NCBI GenBank assembly: GCA_911728455.2
Contig: OU452229.1
Span: 8,360,811-8,424,810, forward strand
DNA length: 64,000 bases
Direction: 5' to 3'
Origin: Marthasterias glacialis
Taxonomy: Eukaryota > Echinodermata > Asteroidea > Forcipulatida > Asteriidae
This document shows, piece by piece, positions 10,500-20,895 of the stretch. Position numbers and translations under genes: made by a program. Numbering within the stretch: the first letter of the stretch is position 1; each line of letters starts with the position of its first letter. The notes under the pieces are model-generated. The model made no database searches, was not told the origin of the DNA, and saw only the letters and a list, made by a program, of their open reading frames with translations.

Positions 10500-11324
10500 G
10501 AAATCAACCAAACAATACTTCTTTTGTTTTGAAATCTTGCCACATAATGATAGTTTTGTCAATATTTGCTGGCCCGACAGCTACCCCTATACCTCTCCAT
10601 TAAGTGAATCAAACATATTTTGTAAACTACCTTATTATTCCTCAATATAGTCTGAACAATTTCAAATTGAACGATCATTCCCATTTTATATTATAATAAA
10701 AAAAACTAGAACAAGTAATTTCATGTTCTTTTGTCATGCACTTTTTACAAATTCTGTGCATTAGTATTTTTATCAATACTTTGATGCACGATAAAGAGCA
10801 ATGATTTGATTCAGGCCTTTCAAATAAAATGCTAATAACTTTTTTTCATCTACAGTTAAAATCTACAAAAACACAGCTGTTCAATAATTGTACAAGTGTA
10901 TATTACATACTTGTTTTTGTTTTTTAAACACTACTGTTCAAAATCTCTTGGGACTCCATTTAAAACAACATGTAACACAATGTTTTTAAATCAACAATGC
11001 TTATATACCTCCAAATTCTAACTATTTTTCCTAAATCCCTTTTGGAGGTAATATGCCCTCCAAACCTACCCTTGTTCTACCGAAATACTTAACACTGGGA
11101 AAACCTCATATCTATGTGAGGTTTGTGTTTCCCCAGAAGGATTGATGCATTATTCATATTCGATATATTGAAACAATATCATTCAATAATTGTACACAAT
11201 TCTTCAGAGAACACCAATAATTTATTTTTGTCACACCGAACACATTGTTCTCCACAACAGACATGACGAAATGCAACATATTGACAATACAGTATTTTAC
11301 TGCTAGCCTTTTTTAACAACAACA
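10500..11324. other. AT-rich intronic sequence without recognised feature
   Basis: No gene, terminal repeat or RNA gene is apparent. The stretch ends at the first long TAA microsatellite. Confidence 0.4.
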
Positions 11325-11326
11325 AC

Positions 11327-11419
<93 letters not shown>

Positions 11420-11420
11420 T
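11325..11420 (+). repeat. (TAA)n microsatellite, about 96 bp, target of R4/Dong-like insertion
   Basis: An almost uninterrupted AAT/TAA run. A 5'-truncated R4/Dong-like copy begins at its downstream edge. Dong of Bombyx is the known example of an R4-clade element inserted in TAA repeats. Confidence 0.95.
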
Positions 11421-12699
11421 AAAGGAATCAAAGGTAAGGCTGAGGGCAGAATACATCAGGCGGGTGAGGAAATGTTTAAAGTCCAAACTGAACGGGGGAA
11501 ACATGGTCAAGGCGATTAACACATGGGCCGTGTCTTTGATGAGGTACAGTGGGGGTATTATTGAGTGGACTAAAGAAGATTTAGATGTCACTGACAGAAG
11601 GACAAGAAAGCTGATGACCATGCATGGCATGCTACATCCGCGGGCAAATGTCAGCAGACTCTATCTTCCGAGGTCAGAGGGCGGAAGGGGGTTACTGAGC
11701 GTGGCAGACAGCGTCAACATCGAGCGAAGGAGCCTGCATCGTCATGTCAGGAGCACCGAGGAGAACTTGCTGAAAATTGCACGAATGTACACAACGGCAG
11801 ACGAAGCTGGGCCGAAGGAGTACAAGAGGGAAAGGAAAGAGGAAAGACACCAAGATTGGAGGAACAAGCCACTCCATGGCCGGTTCCTGAGATGTACAGA
11901 AGAAGTGGCGAGTTGCAAATCCTGGAATTGGTTAAAGAGCGGAGAACTGAAGAAGAAAACCGAGGGCTTGATTACTGCGGCGCAAGACCAGTCTCTAAGG
12001 ACAAATGTAATGAAGGCCAGGATAGAGAAAACGAACGTCTCTCCTATGTGTAGAATGTGCAACAAGGCAGAAGAGACTGTATTTCATATTGTCAGCGAAT
12101 GTAGTAAGATGGCCCAGACGGAGTACAAAGGCAGACATGACAAGTTGGCTAAGGTGATTCACTGGGATCTGTGTAAGAAGTATGGTGTCCAGGTGCATGC
12201 CAAGTGGTACGACCATGTTCCAGAGAAAGTTGTAGAGACCGACGCGGTCAAGATCGTCTGGGACTTCAACATTCAGACTGATCATGTTATAGAACATAGA
12301 CGTCCGGATGTTGTAGTCTTAGATAAGACGAAGAAGATGTGTCATATCATCGACATAGCTGTGCCGGGTGATATAAGGGTGGCTTCTAAGGAGAAGGAAA
12401 AGATCGAGAAGTACCAGGACTTGGCCAGGGAACTATGTAAGATTTGGCAGGTGAAAGTGAAAGTAGTCCCTGTGGTGGTTGGAGCACTTGGCACTATTCC
12501 GAAGGCACTGGATAAGCATCTGGATCAAATAGGCACAACTGTGAGGGTAGATTTGCTGCAGAAGGCGGCACTTTTGGGAACAGCTAGGATCCTGCGAAAG
12601 ACCCTCGAGATCTAAGGCTACGGGACGTAGCCCGACTCGAGGAGTTACCGGCACAGAGAAAAATGAGATCTTTCTTTTGCATGCTGTGATATCGTGAAA
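11421..12699 (+). mobile_element. R4/Dong-like LINE copy A, 5'-truncated, 3' half of ORF intact
   Basis: The sequence is nearly identical to residues about 744-1139 of the full-length copy at 13771-17190 and stays open to the shared stop at 12613-12615. It keeps the CCHC finger (CRMCNKAEETVFHIVSEC), the restriction-like endonuclease motif (RRPDVVVLD, then IIDIAVP) and the end TLEI. The first in-frame start-like codon is not a true start, because the frame is open up to the TAA tract. The 3' untranslated part has the GGCTACG/CGTAGCC hairpin and ends GTGAAATAATAA. A short TAA tract leads straight into copy B. Confidence 0.85.
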
Positions 12700-12710
12700 T
12701 AATAATAATA

Positions 12711-13343
12711 AGGCAGAAGAGACTGTATTTCATATTGTCAGCGAATGTAGTAAGATGGCCCAGACGGAGTACAAAGGCAGACATGACAAGTTGGCTAAGG
12801 TGATTCACTGGGATCTGTGTAAGAAGTATGGTGTCCAGGTGCATGCCAAGTGGTACGACCATGTTCCAGAGAAAGTTGTAGAGACCGATGCGGTCAAGAT
12901 CCTCTGGGACTTCAACATTCAGACTGATCATGTTATAGAACATAGACGTCCGGATGTTGTAGTCTTAGATAAGACGAAGAAGATGTGTCATATCATCGAC
13001 ATAGCTGTGCCGGGTGATATAAGGGTGGCTTCTAAGGAGAAGGAAAAGATCGAGAAGTACCAGGACTTGGCCAGGGAACTTCGTAAGATTTGGCAGGTGA
13101 AAGTGAAAGTAGTCCCTGTGGTGGTTGGAGCACTTGGCACTATTCCGAAGGCACTGGATAAGCATCTGGATCAAATAGGCACAACTGTGAGGGTAGATTT
13201 GCTGCAGAAGGCGGCACTTTTGGGAACAGCTAGGATCCTGCGAAAGACCCTCGAGATCTAAGGCTACGGGACGTAGCCCGACTCGAGGAGTTACCGGCAC
13301 AGAGGAAAATGAGATCTTTCTTTTGCATGCTGTGATATCGTGA
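12711..13343 (+). mobile_element. R4/Dong-like LINE copy B, 5'-truncated at the zinc finger
   Basis: This begins directly after four TAA units with AAGGCAGAAGAG, that is, inside the zinc-finger codons (residue about 957 of the full element). It continues open through the endonuclease domain to the same stop (13259-13261) and the same 3' tail. Identity to copies A and C is very high, so amplification was recent. It cannot encode RT and depends on a complete copy for movement. Confidence 0.85.

Positions 13344-13388
<45 letters not shown>
13344..13388 (+). repeat. (TAA)n tract between copies B and C
   Basis: About fifteen AAT units. It is at once the 3' tail of copy B and the 5' junction of the full-length copy C. 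Confidence 0.95.
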
Positions 13389-13389
<1 letters not shown>

Positions 13390-13770
13390 GTGGCGAGACA
13401 AGGAGCACTGTTTCAGATCAGCTCTCGATTCTTTTGAAGATAAAAATTGTTTCCTGTCATTTATTTTACACCAAAAGTTAACTCCTTGTTGGTACTACTT
13501 GGTAGACACCGCAGGGTAAGTTTGAAGACAACTAGTTAAGATCTTGTTGCTATTTTTGGTGGAAAAGTGTTGGATTTTTCCGTGTTTTGAAAACTTTGAT
13601 CAACGTAGACCGCACAGTGTACATTGTATCAGTGAACGGACGCGCGCATCATCTGCGTCCTTTGGAACATCTCTATTACAACCAGTGTTGAGCGGTCTCC
13701 GTAGGGTTGAATATTCTACAGCGTTGCTGTATGTAATTTCCCCTAAAACTACAAACTTTCTCACAATTTT

Positions 13771-16700
13771 GTGATGATAATGACGAGTGCTATGGAGCAT
13801 CAAGTAAACGGTGAAATAGTGACAAACTCCCAGAGAGGAAGTCCTTCACCCGATCTGGTTGGTATGCCTGAGCAGGTACCTCCAGATCGTATCCAAACTG
13901 CTCAAAACAGGATTCGTGTTGCAACCAGGAGAAAATGGAGTAAGAACGATAACAAAATAGCGATGGAATGTTACATTAAGAGTGTGCCGGACAAGAGAGG
14001 ATACAGGAAGAGAATGTTTAGTCTATGGCAAGATAAAGAAATGTTCGACATCAGTGAGCAGCGTCTTGCAGACCAGATAAGTAGAGTCAAACGGAACCGG
14101 TGGTTGACAAATGTTGAAATTGAGGAGATGAGGAGAAAAGTACAAGCTGAAAGTAATAGAACGGAGATTGTTAGCCACCACGTACCGGAGGATGTGACTG
14201 CTGCTAGCTCGCAGACTGAAGATGAGGTAGATCTGCCAGGATTGCAAGATGGTCAGGATGACGGAGGCATAGACGAAGATGGGTGTTTAGAGCTTACGGA
14301 GGAGGAGGTGCAGATTAAGACGAGGGTTCAAGAGGTGATGAGAGCGGCTAAAGGGTCAAACGGGTGGAGTATCCCGGCTTTGCGCCGGGTTCCAAGGAAA
14401 AGGCTGACAGATATGTCAGCCGTGGTAAGTAAAGTCCTTGGGTCGGTGAGTACTAATAATCTTTTGGAAACTAACCGTCTTATGTTTGCAGGGGCAGTTG
14501 TAGTAGGAGAAAAGTTAGGTGTGAAGGCTTCAAGTCCAGAACATGAAAACAGTACACCATGGTGGAAACGTAGGCTAGAGGGTCAAATAAAAGATTTACG
14601 AAGGGATCTCAGTAGACTAGAACAAATTAGTAAGGGTTTAATTAAAGGTTCAGACTGGAGGAATACAATCATGACAAAATACAATGTGAAAGGTAAGGGG
14701 GTAAGTGTAGTGATAGAGGAGATCAAACAAAAGGTTAAGGCTAAGGCTGCAAAGGTGAAGAGGTATGATGACAGGGTGAGGCAGTTTCACCAGAACAGGC
14801 TGTTTAATACCAATCAGCGCCAGCTGTTTAAGGAGTTGGACGGAAAGATTGACAACACGCAAGCGGGTCCGAGGCCAGCAGAGGCAAGAACTTTCTGGGG
14901 TGGTATTTGGGACCGACCAGTCCAACACAACCGGCAAGCTGATTGGCTAACGGATGTGAAAGATGAATTGAGAGGCGTACAACAGCAAGAAGGATTCCAG
15001 ATAGACGTGGACAAGGTTAAAAGACAGGTAAGGAAAGTGCCAAACTGGAAAGCCCCCGGTCCGGATCATGTGCATGGGTACTGGTTGAAGAACTTCCGTA
15101 GTTTACATGAGCGAATGGCCCTACAACTGCAAGACTGTCTAGTACAGGGTAAGGTCCCCACCTGGATGACTGAAGCAAGAACGGTTTTGATAATGAAGGA
15201 TGTCAAGAAAGGTAACATTGCAAGTAATTATAGACCAATCACATGCTTGCCCGTGATGTATAAACTCTTGACCAGTATGATTGCGGAGGATCTCTATCGC
15301 CATATGGATGACCATCAGTTGTTTCCGGAGGAGCAGAAAGGCTGTAAGAAGCGGTCCAGAGGTACGAAAGATCAACTTATCATCGATAAGGCTGTGCTGA
15401 AGGACTGCAGGAGCAGAAAGACTAACTTGGCAATGGCGTGGATCGATTACAAGAAGGCGTACGACATGGTGTCACACACATGGATAATGGAATGTCTGGA
15501 TATGGTTGGAGTGGCCGATGCAGTAAAACGTCTTCTGAGTGAGAGCATGAAGACGTGGCGAACGAATCTGACAGCCAACAACGATAGTCTGGGCAAGGTA
15601 TGCATAAGAAGAGGTATTTTCCAGGGTGACTCTCTGTCTCCGCTGCTTTTTGTTCTGGCATTGATGCCCCTGTCGATGATTCTGAGGAAGGTGAGTGCTG
15701 GCTATGTAATGAAGAGGGACGGATGTAAGATCAAGCATCTCCTTTTTATGGACGATTTGAAGTTATTTGCAAAGAATGAGGCGGAGATCGATTCTTTGGT
15801 GCAGACCGTCAGGATTTTCAGTGATGACATCGGGATGCAGTTTGGTCTGGAGAAATGTGCTTCAATGACCATGAAGAGGGGAAAGAGGGTACATTCCGAT
15901 GGCATCGCTCTGCCAGATGGTGCACAGATGAGGGCTTTGGGTGAGGAGGAAAGTTATCGGTATCTTGGCGTACTAGAATCGGACCACGTCCTTCACGAGG
16001 AATTAAAGGTAAGGCTGAGGGCAGAATACATCAGGCGGGTTAGGAAATGTTTAAAGTCCAAACTGAACGGGGGAAACATGGTCAAGGCGATTAACACATG
16101 GGCCGTGTCTTTGATGAGGTACAGTGGGGGTATTATTGAGTGGACTAAAGAAGATTTAGATGTCACTGACAGAAAGACAAGAAAGCTGATGACCATGCAT
16201 GGCATGCTACATCCGCGGGCAAATGTCAGCAGACTCTATCTTCCGAGGTCAGAGGGCGGAAGGGGGTTACTGAGCATGGCAGACAGCGTCAACATCGAGC
16301 GAAGGAGCCTGAATTGTCATGTCAGGAGCACCGAGGAGAACTTGCTGAAAATTGCACGAATGTACACGACGGCAGACGAAGCTGGGCCGAAGGAGTACAA
16401 GAGGGAAAGGAAAGAGGAAAGACACCAAGATTGGAGGAACAAGCCACTCCATGGCCGGTTCCTGAGATGTACAGAAGAAGTGGCGAGTTGCAAATCCTGG
16501 AATTGGTTAAAGAGCGGAGAACTGAAGAAGGAAACCGAGGGCTTGATTACTGCGGCGCAAGACCAGTCTCTAAGGACAAATGTAATGAAGGCCAGGATAG
16601 AGAAAACGAACGTCTCTCCTATGTGTAGAATGTGCAACAAGGCAGAAGAGACTGTATTTCATATTGTCAGCGAATGTAGTAAGATGGCCCAGACGGAGTA

Positions 16701-17190
16701 CAAAGGCAGACATGACAAGTTGGCTAAGGTGATTCACTGGGATCTGTGTAAGAAGTATGGTGTCCAGGTGCATGCCAAGTGGTACGACCATGTTCCAGAG
16801 AAAGTTGTAGAGTCCGACGTGGTCAAGATCCTCCGGGACTTCAACATTCAGACTGATCATGTTATAGAACATAGACGTCCGGATGTTGTAGTCTTAGATA
16901 AGACGAAGAAGATGTGTCATATCATCGACATAGCTGTGCCGGGTGATATAAGGGTGGCTTCTAAGGAGAAGGAAAAGATCGAGAAGTACCAGGACTTGGC
17001 CAGGGAACTTCGTAAGATTTGGCAGGTGAAAGTGAAAGTAGTCCCTGTGGTGGTCGGAGCACTTGGCACTATTCCGAAGGCACTGGATAAGCATCTGGAT
17101 CAAATAGGCACAACTGTGAGGGTAGATTTGCTGCAGAAGGCGGCACTTTTGGGAACAGCTAGGATCCTGCGAAAGACCCTCGAGATCTAA
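13771..17190 (+). CDS. R4/Dong-like retrotransposon polyprotein: Myb-like, RT, CCHC, restriction-like endonuclease
   Basis: An uninterrupted 1139-residue protein. Residues about 50-115 form a Myb/SANT-like DNA-binding segment with spaced tryptophans (RRKWSKNDNK, SLWQDKEMF, NRWLTNVEIEEM). The reverse transcriptase spans about 420-720, with NYRPITCLPV, the first catalytic Asp in WIDYKKAYD, GIFQGDSLSPLLF, and the FMDD active site at residues 659-662. A CCHC finger is C952-C955-H964-C969. The restriction-like endonuclease has RRPD (Asp1038) and IIDIAVP (about 1050-1056). This layout is that of R2/R4-type LINEs that nick a specific target and prime reverse transcription there. The start is the first of three clustered ATG codons. 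No stop or frameshift is visible, so this copy may be active. Confidence 0.92.
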   Translation: MMIMTSAMEHQVNGEIVTNSQRGSPSPDLVGMPEQVPPDRIQTAQNRIRVATRRKWSKNDNKIAMECYIKSVPDKRGYRKRMFSLWQDKEMFDISEQRLADQISRVKRNRWLTNVEIEEMRRKVQAESNRTEIVSHHVPEDVTAASSQTEDEVDLPGLQDGQDDGGIDEDGCLELTEEEVQIKTRVQEVMRAAKGSNGWSIPALRRVPRKRLTDMSAVVSKVLGSVSTNNLLETNRLMFAGAVVVGEKLGVKASSPEHENSTPWWKRRLEGQIKDLRRDLSRLEQISKGLIKGSDWRNTIMTKYNVKGKGVSVVIEEIKQKVKAKAAKVKRYDDRVRQFHQNRLFNTNQRQLFKELDGKIDNTQAGPRPAEARTFWGGIWDRPVQHNRQADWLTDVKDELRGVQQQEGFQIDVDKVKRQVRKVPNWKAPGPDHVHGYWLKNFRSLHERMALQLQDCLVQGKVPTWMTEARTVLIMKDVKKGNIASNYRPITCLPVMYKLLTSMIAEDLYRHMDDHQLFPEEQKGCKKRSRGTKDQLIIDKAVLKDCRSRKTNLAMAWIDYKKAYDMVSHTWIMECLDMVGVADAVKRLLSESMKTWRTNLTANNDSLGKVCIRRGIFQGDSLSPLLFVLALMPLSMILRKVSAGYVMKRDGCKIKHLLFMDDLKLFAKNEAEIDSLVQTVRIFSDDIGMQFGLEKCASMTMKRGKRVHSDGIALPDGAQMRALGEEESYRYLGVLESDHVLHEELKVRLRAEYIRRVRKCLKSKLNGGNMVKAINTWAVSLMRYSGGIIEWTKEDLDVTDRKTRKLMTMHGMLHPRANVSRLYLPRSEGGRGLLSMADSVNIERRSLNCHVRSTEENLLKIARMYTTADEAGPKEYKRERKEERHQDWRNKPLHGRFLRCTEEVASCKSWNWLKSGELKKETEGLITAAQDQSLRTNVMKARIEKTNVSPMCRMCNKAEETVFHIVSECSKMAQTEYKGRHDKLAKVIHWDLCKKYGVQVHAKWYDHVPEKVVESDVVKILRDFNIQTDHVIEHRRPDVVVLDKTKKMCHIIDIAVPGDIRVASKEKEKIEKYQDLARELRKIWQVKVKVVPVVVGALGTIPKALDKHLDQIGTTVRVDLLQKAALLGTARILRKTLEI

Positions 17191-17207
17191 GGCTACGGGA
17201 CGTAGCC
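17191..17207 (+). other. Conserved 3'-UTR hairpin of the R4/Dong-like family
   Basis: GGCTACG GGA CGTAGCC directly follows the stop codon and folds into a 7-bp stem with a 3-base loop. The same sequence follows the stop in copies A (12616), B (13262) and D (17858). Copy E keeps the stem with two changes that become G-T pairs. It may be recognised by the RT when starting target-primed synthesis; that role is inferred. Confidence 0.65.
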
Positions 17208-17272
17208 CGACTCGAGGAGTTACCGGCACAGAGGAAAATGAGATCTTTCTTTTGCATGCTGTGATATCGTGA

Positions 17273-17322
<50 letters not shown>

Positions 17323-17332
17323 TATTAATAAT
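17273..17332 (+). repeat. (TAA)n tract between copies C and D
   Basis: About sixteen AAT units, then a slightly degenerate GATATTAATAATAT junction into copy D. Confidence 0.9.
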
Positions 17333-17940
17333 ATCAGCGAATGTAGTAAGATGGCCCAGAAGGAGTACAAAGGCAGACATGACAAGTTGGCTAAGGTGAT
17401 TCACTGGGATCTGTGTAAGAAGTATGGTGTCCAGGTGCATGCCAAGTGGTACGACCATGTTCCAGAGAAGGTTGTAGAGACCGACGAGGTCAAGATCCTC
17501 TGGGACTTCAACATTCAGACTGATCATGTTATAGAACATAGACGTCCGGATGTTGTGGTCTTAGATAAGATGAAGAAAATGTGTCATATCATCGACATAG
17601 CTGTGCCGGGTGATATAAGGGTAGCTTCTAAGGAGATGGAAAAGATCGAGAAGTATCAGGACTTGGCCAGGGAACTTCGTAAGATTTGGCAGGTGAAAGT
17701 GAAAGTAGTCCCTGTGGTGGTTGGAGCACTTGGCACCATTCCGAAGGCACTGGAGAAGCATCTAGATCAAATAGGCACAACTGTGAGGGTAGATTTGCTG
17801 CAGAAGGCGGCACTTTTGGGAACAGCTAGGATCCTGCGAAAGACCCTCGAGATCTAAGGCTACGGGACGTAGCCCTAATCGAGGAGTTACCGGCACAGAG
17901 GAAAATGAGATCTTTCTTTTGCATGCTGTGATATCGTGAA
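17333..17940 (+). mobile_element. R4/Dong-like LINE copy D, 5'-truncated at the zinc finger
   Basis: Homology begins at ATCAGCGAATG, within a few codons of the start point of copy B. It is open from MAQKEYKGRHD to the stop at 17857. It carries the endonuclease core HRRPDVVVLDKMKK and IIDIAVP, the 3' hairpin and the TAA-joined tail. It has slightly more substitutions than copies A-C, so it is somewhat older. Confidence 0.85.
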
Positions 17941-17956
17941 TTAATAATAATAATAA

Positions 17957-18353
17957 GGCAGTAGAGACTGTATTTCAAATTGTCAGCGAATGTAGTAAGA
18001 TGGCCCAGACGGAGTATAAAGGAAGACATGACAAGTTGGCCAAGGTGATTCACTGGGATTTGTGTAAAAAGTGTGAGACCGACCAGATCAAGATCATCTG
18101 GGACTTGTGAAAGTGAAAGTGAAAGTAGTCCCTGTGGTGGTTGGAGCACTTGGCATCATTCCAAAGGCACTGGAGAAGCATCTAGATCAAATAGGCACAA
18201 CTGTAAGGATAGATCTGCTGCAGAAGGCGGCACTTTTGGGAATAGCTAGGATCCTGCGAAAGACTCTCAAGATCTAAGGCTATGGGATGTAGCCCCTCGG
18301 TTACCAGCACAAAGGAAAATGATATCTTTCTTTTGCATGCTGTGATATCGTAA
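17957..18353 (+). pseudogene. R4/Dong-like LINE copy E, 5'-truncated with internal deletion
   Basis: It starts after TAATAATAATAA at AAGGCAGTAGAG, the same point as copy B. About 220 bases of the endonuclease region are missing around 18075-18115, which removes the RRPD motif. The C-terminal coding end (RKTLKI), an altered hairpin and the GATATCGTAAAA tail remain. A degenerate TAA/TGATAA tail follows (18354-18374). Confidence 0.8.
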
Positions 18354-18374
18354 AATAATGATAATAATAATAAC

Positions 18375-18919
18375 TAAAAATTCAGTTTTTGTCACGTCAC
18401 AATAACTAGGTGTTCGGGAACAAGTAATGAATTGCTTGTAAACATCGATGAGTTATTACACACAACAATGTTACAAAAACAGGTTACAATTAGTGTTGTT
18501 GCATCATTTTTTTGAAACTTGTTACCAGAGGGCGCTGTGTAATGTAATGATATCATTAGTTTTAAACTTGAAAACGCAGAGTATTCATAACCAACTCACA
18601 CACTGAAACCATGTCCAAAGCTCATTTTGTACTGACCAATGAACTAAAAATGATGGCTTTTAAATAAATTTTTCCTTCAACTTCCGGTTTGAACCGCAAG
18701 ACTAGGTCAAATTGGGGTCAATCCTGTGAGACATTTAAAGAGTTTTTAAAGACCTTTGCGATGATGTATAGATTGTAAAAATCCATTGTGCAATTCAGGA
18801 GTTATGATTTACCTAATAAACTTTGATTTATTGTTACTCGACATTGGATGACGTCATTATGAAGTCAAATTTCATAGCTTAGAGCATGATGACCTGAAAA
18901 ACTACCCTGAATCTCCATC
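18375..18919. repeat. Non-coding stretch with dispersed AACCGG-type repeat (18660-18870)
   Basis: No gene is seen. The portion 18660-18870 carries CTTCCGGTTTGAAC, GGGGTCA, AAAGACCTTTGCG and AGGAGTTATGATTT. Read in reverse complement, it matches 9976-10170 in word order. TGACGTCAT-like words nearby recall the 4.3-6.2 kb block. Confidence 0.5.
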
Positions 18920-20883
18920 ATGCAGAAGGATTGTTAACAACGAGGCTGATCAACATCAGATGCGGAATTTTTCAAGGAGATTCACTATCACCACTACTCT
19001 TCTGTCTAGTGTTAGCAATCTGCTGAACAACAGTAGGTACGTTCGTTACTATTATTATTATTATATAAGTCAGATTATGGGAAACTTAAACACCTCTTCT
19101 ATATGGACGACCTCAAGACATTTGCCAAGGATGACAACCAGCATAAAGGTCTGTTCACCCCTGTGAAGACCTTCAGCGACGACATCAAAATGGAGTTCGG
19201 ACAAGTGTGCCAAAACCACCTTCCAGAGAGGAAAACTGACAAAGACAACAGACTTGAATCTTGACACTGTCACTAAAATCAAGGAGGTAGAACAAGAAGG
19301 CACATACAAGTAAATAAATGAAGGAGATGGCATACAACATGCAGCCATGAAGGAGAAGATCCGGAAAGAGTACTACAGAAGACTATGTATGATACCGAAG
19401 AGTGAACTCAATGCGGTCAACCGCTTTGAAGCTATCAATACTCTAGCGATACATGTAATGGCGTACTGTTTCAATATCATCACTTGGAAACTGTCTGACA
19501 TCAAGAGAATGGATGCCAAAACAAACAAAAATGCTGACCATGGAGAAGATGCACCACCCGAAAGCAGATGTTGACAGGATATACCTATCAAGATCATCTG
19601 GTGGACGAGACCTGATACAACTTGAACTGTCCTTGAAGACTACCACCATCGGGCTAGATGCATATCTGACAAAAACTAATGACCCACTCCTCCAAGTACT
19701 GAAACAACATGATAGCAAGTAAAAGGTCTATTCAATCAAAAAAAATGTGACAAAATTCAAGAAAGAGCTGGACTCTCCTGAAATCCAACCATCAGATAAT
19801 GAAGTATCTACTTTCTATGCAAGACAAGTAAAGAAGAAAGCAAAAGCCATGGGTAAGAACAACTTTGGAAAACCTGGGAAGACAAGGTAATGCATGGAAA
19901 GTACCCCAAAAGGACGAAAGAAACAGATGTAGACCAAAAGAGGACATTCCGATGGCTCAGAAATACTGGACTGAAAGCAGAGATGGAGAGCCTAATAAAT
20001 GCCGCCCAAGACCAGAGTCTTGCCACAAGATCATTTCACCAACGCATTATCAAGGATGGAATGGACCCACAATGCAGGATCTGTGGTAAATACAAAGAAA
20101 CAATTTATCACATTGTTTCTGGTTGTCCAGAACTAGTGAAGACAGAATATATACATCAACATAATAAGGTAGCGGCATACCTTCACTGGAAGATCTGCAA
20201 CAATTAAAATATAAAGACAACAGGGGAATGGTACAAACACCAGCCGACAACAATCACTGAGAATCAAGGGCGTCGATTGGTGGGGGATGGTGTGTTTATT
20301 AAACATTGCCCTGTCGGCGGCGCATACAAAGATGGACCACGCGCGGAATGCTATTTGGGCCTATTTCCAGCCAAGCTATTTCCGATCTTCCAAGGCTTGC
20401 ACACGCACGTCCCCCCCAATTTTCGATAGCGATCGACGCCCTTGTTGAGAATAATGATGTCACAACCCTCTTGGACATGCCAATTCACACCGACAGGGGG
20501 GTGAAAGCCAACAGACCTGAAATCATCATCAAGGACAAGAAAGAACAGAGGTGTATACTCATAGATGTTCTATACCCTGAGCGAAACACCTCTGTAAAAG
20601 TATCTGAAAAACTGTCCAAATACAAAAACCTTGAGATTGAGATCAACAGGATGTTGGGGATGAAGACCGAAACAATACCGGTGGATACGGTGGATAAATT
20701 CATCGACCGTATCCCAGGCAATATTGACATCAGCCAAGTCCAGAAGACAGTACTACTCAGAACAGCCTACATCCTGTGTAGAATACTTCCCATTAAATAA
20801 CATCTCTCCTCTAGCGCCACAGATCCATAGTCTGGATCTGGTTCTATAGGATGTACATTAGATTGCATAAAGAAAAATCTGTA
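18920..20883 (+). pseudogene. Second, older R4/Dong-like family, 5'-truncated and frameshifted
   Basis: The remnant starts within RT at IRCGIFQGDSLSPLLF (18954), resumes after a short TAT repeat at KLKHLFYMDDLKTFAKD (YMDD active site, about 19090), and continues through several frames. It carries the zinc-finger segment CRICGKYKETIYHIVSGCPE (about 20070) and a restriction-like endonuclease with NRPEIIIKD and ILIDVLYP. The protein ends RILPIK at 20798. Protein similarity to copy C is clear but low, so it is a different family. Its 3' end has another hairpin (AGATCC/GGATCT) and is joined to ATAATAATAATAA, the same target type. A MITE interrupts the endonuclease. Confidence 0.8.
20265..20444. 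mobile_element. 180-bp MITE with hAT-like 8-bp target duplication
   Basis: The ends are inverted copies (CAAGGGCGTCGAT at the left, ATCGACGCCCTTG at the right). Flanks are CTGAGAAT (20257-20264) and TTGAGAAT (20445-20452), an 8-bp duplication with one mismatch. Removing the element and one duplicate reconnects the endonuclease frame of the surrounding R4/Dong-like remnant. There is no coding capacity. The size of the duplication suggests hAT mobilisation. Confidence 0.75.
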
Positions 20884-20895
20884 TAATAATAATAA

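Larger units (their letters stand above)
13389..17272 (+). mobile_element. Full-length R4/Dong-like LINE (copy C)
   Basis: The element is bounded on both sides by TAA tracts. It has a 5' untranslated region of about 380 bases, one long ORF (13771-17190) and an 82-base 3' untranslated region with a short hairpin, ending GTGAAA before the TAA run. There is no poly(A) tail and no obvious flanking duplication other than TAA, as expected for an element whose target is the repeat. The 5' region from about 13478 (CTCCTTGTTGGTACTACTTGG) is shared with copy G at 21266. This is the probable source copy of the surrounding truncated ones. Confidence 0.88.

Noticed and set aside
11313..11630. Long poly-Tyr/Cys minus-strand frame over the TAA tract
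   Set aside because: It is simple repeat read in reverse and merges into the antisense of an R4/Dong-like copy.
11742..17385. Numerous 60-160 residue minus-strand frames repeated across the R4/Dong-like copies
   Set aside because: They are antisense shadows of the endonuclease ORF, repeated because the copies are repeated.
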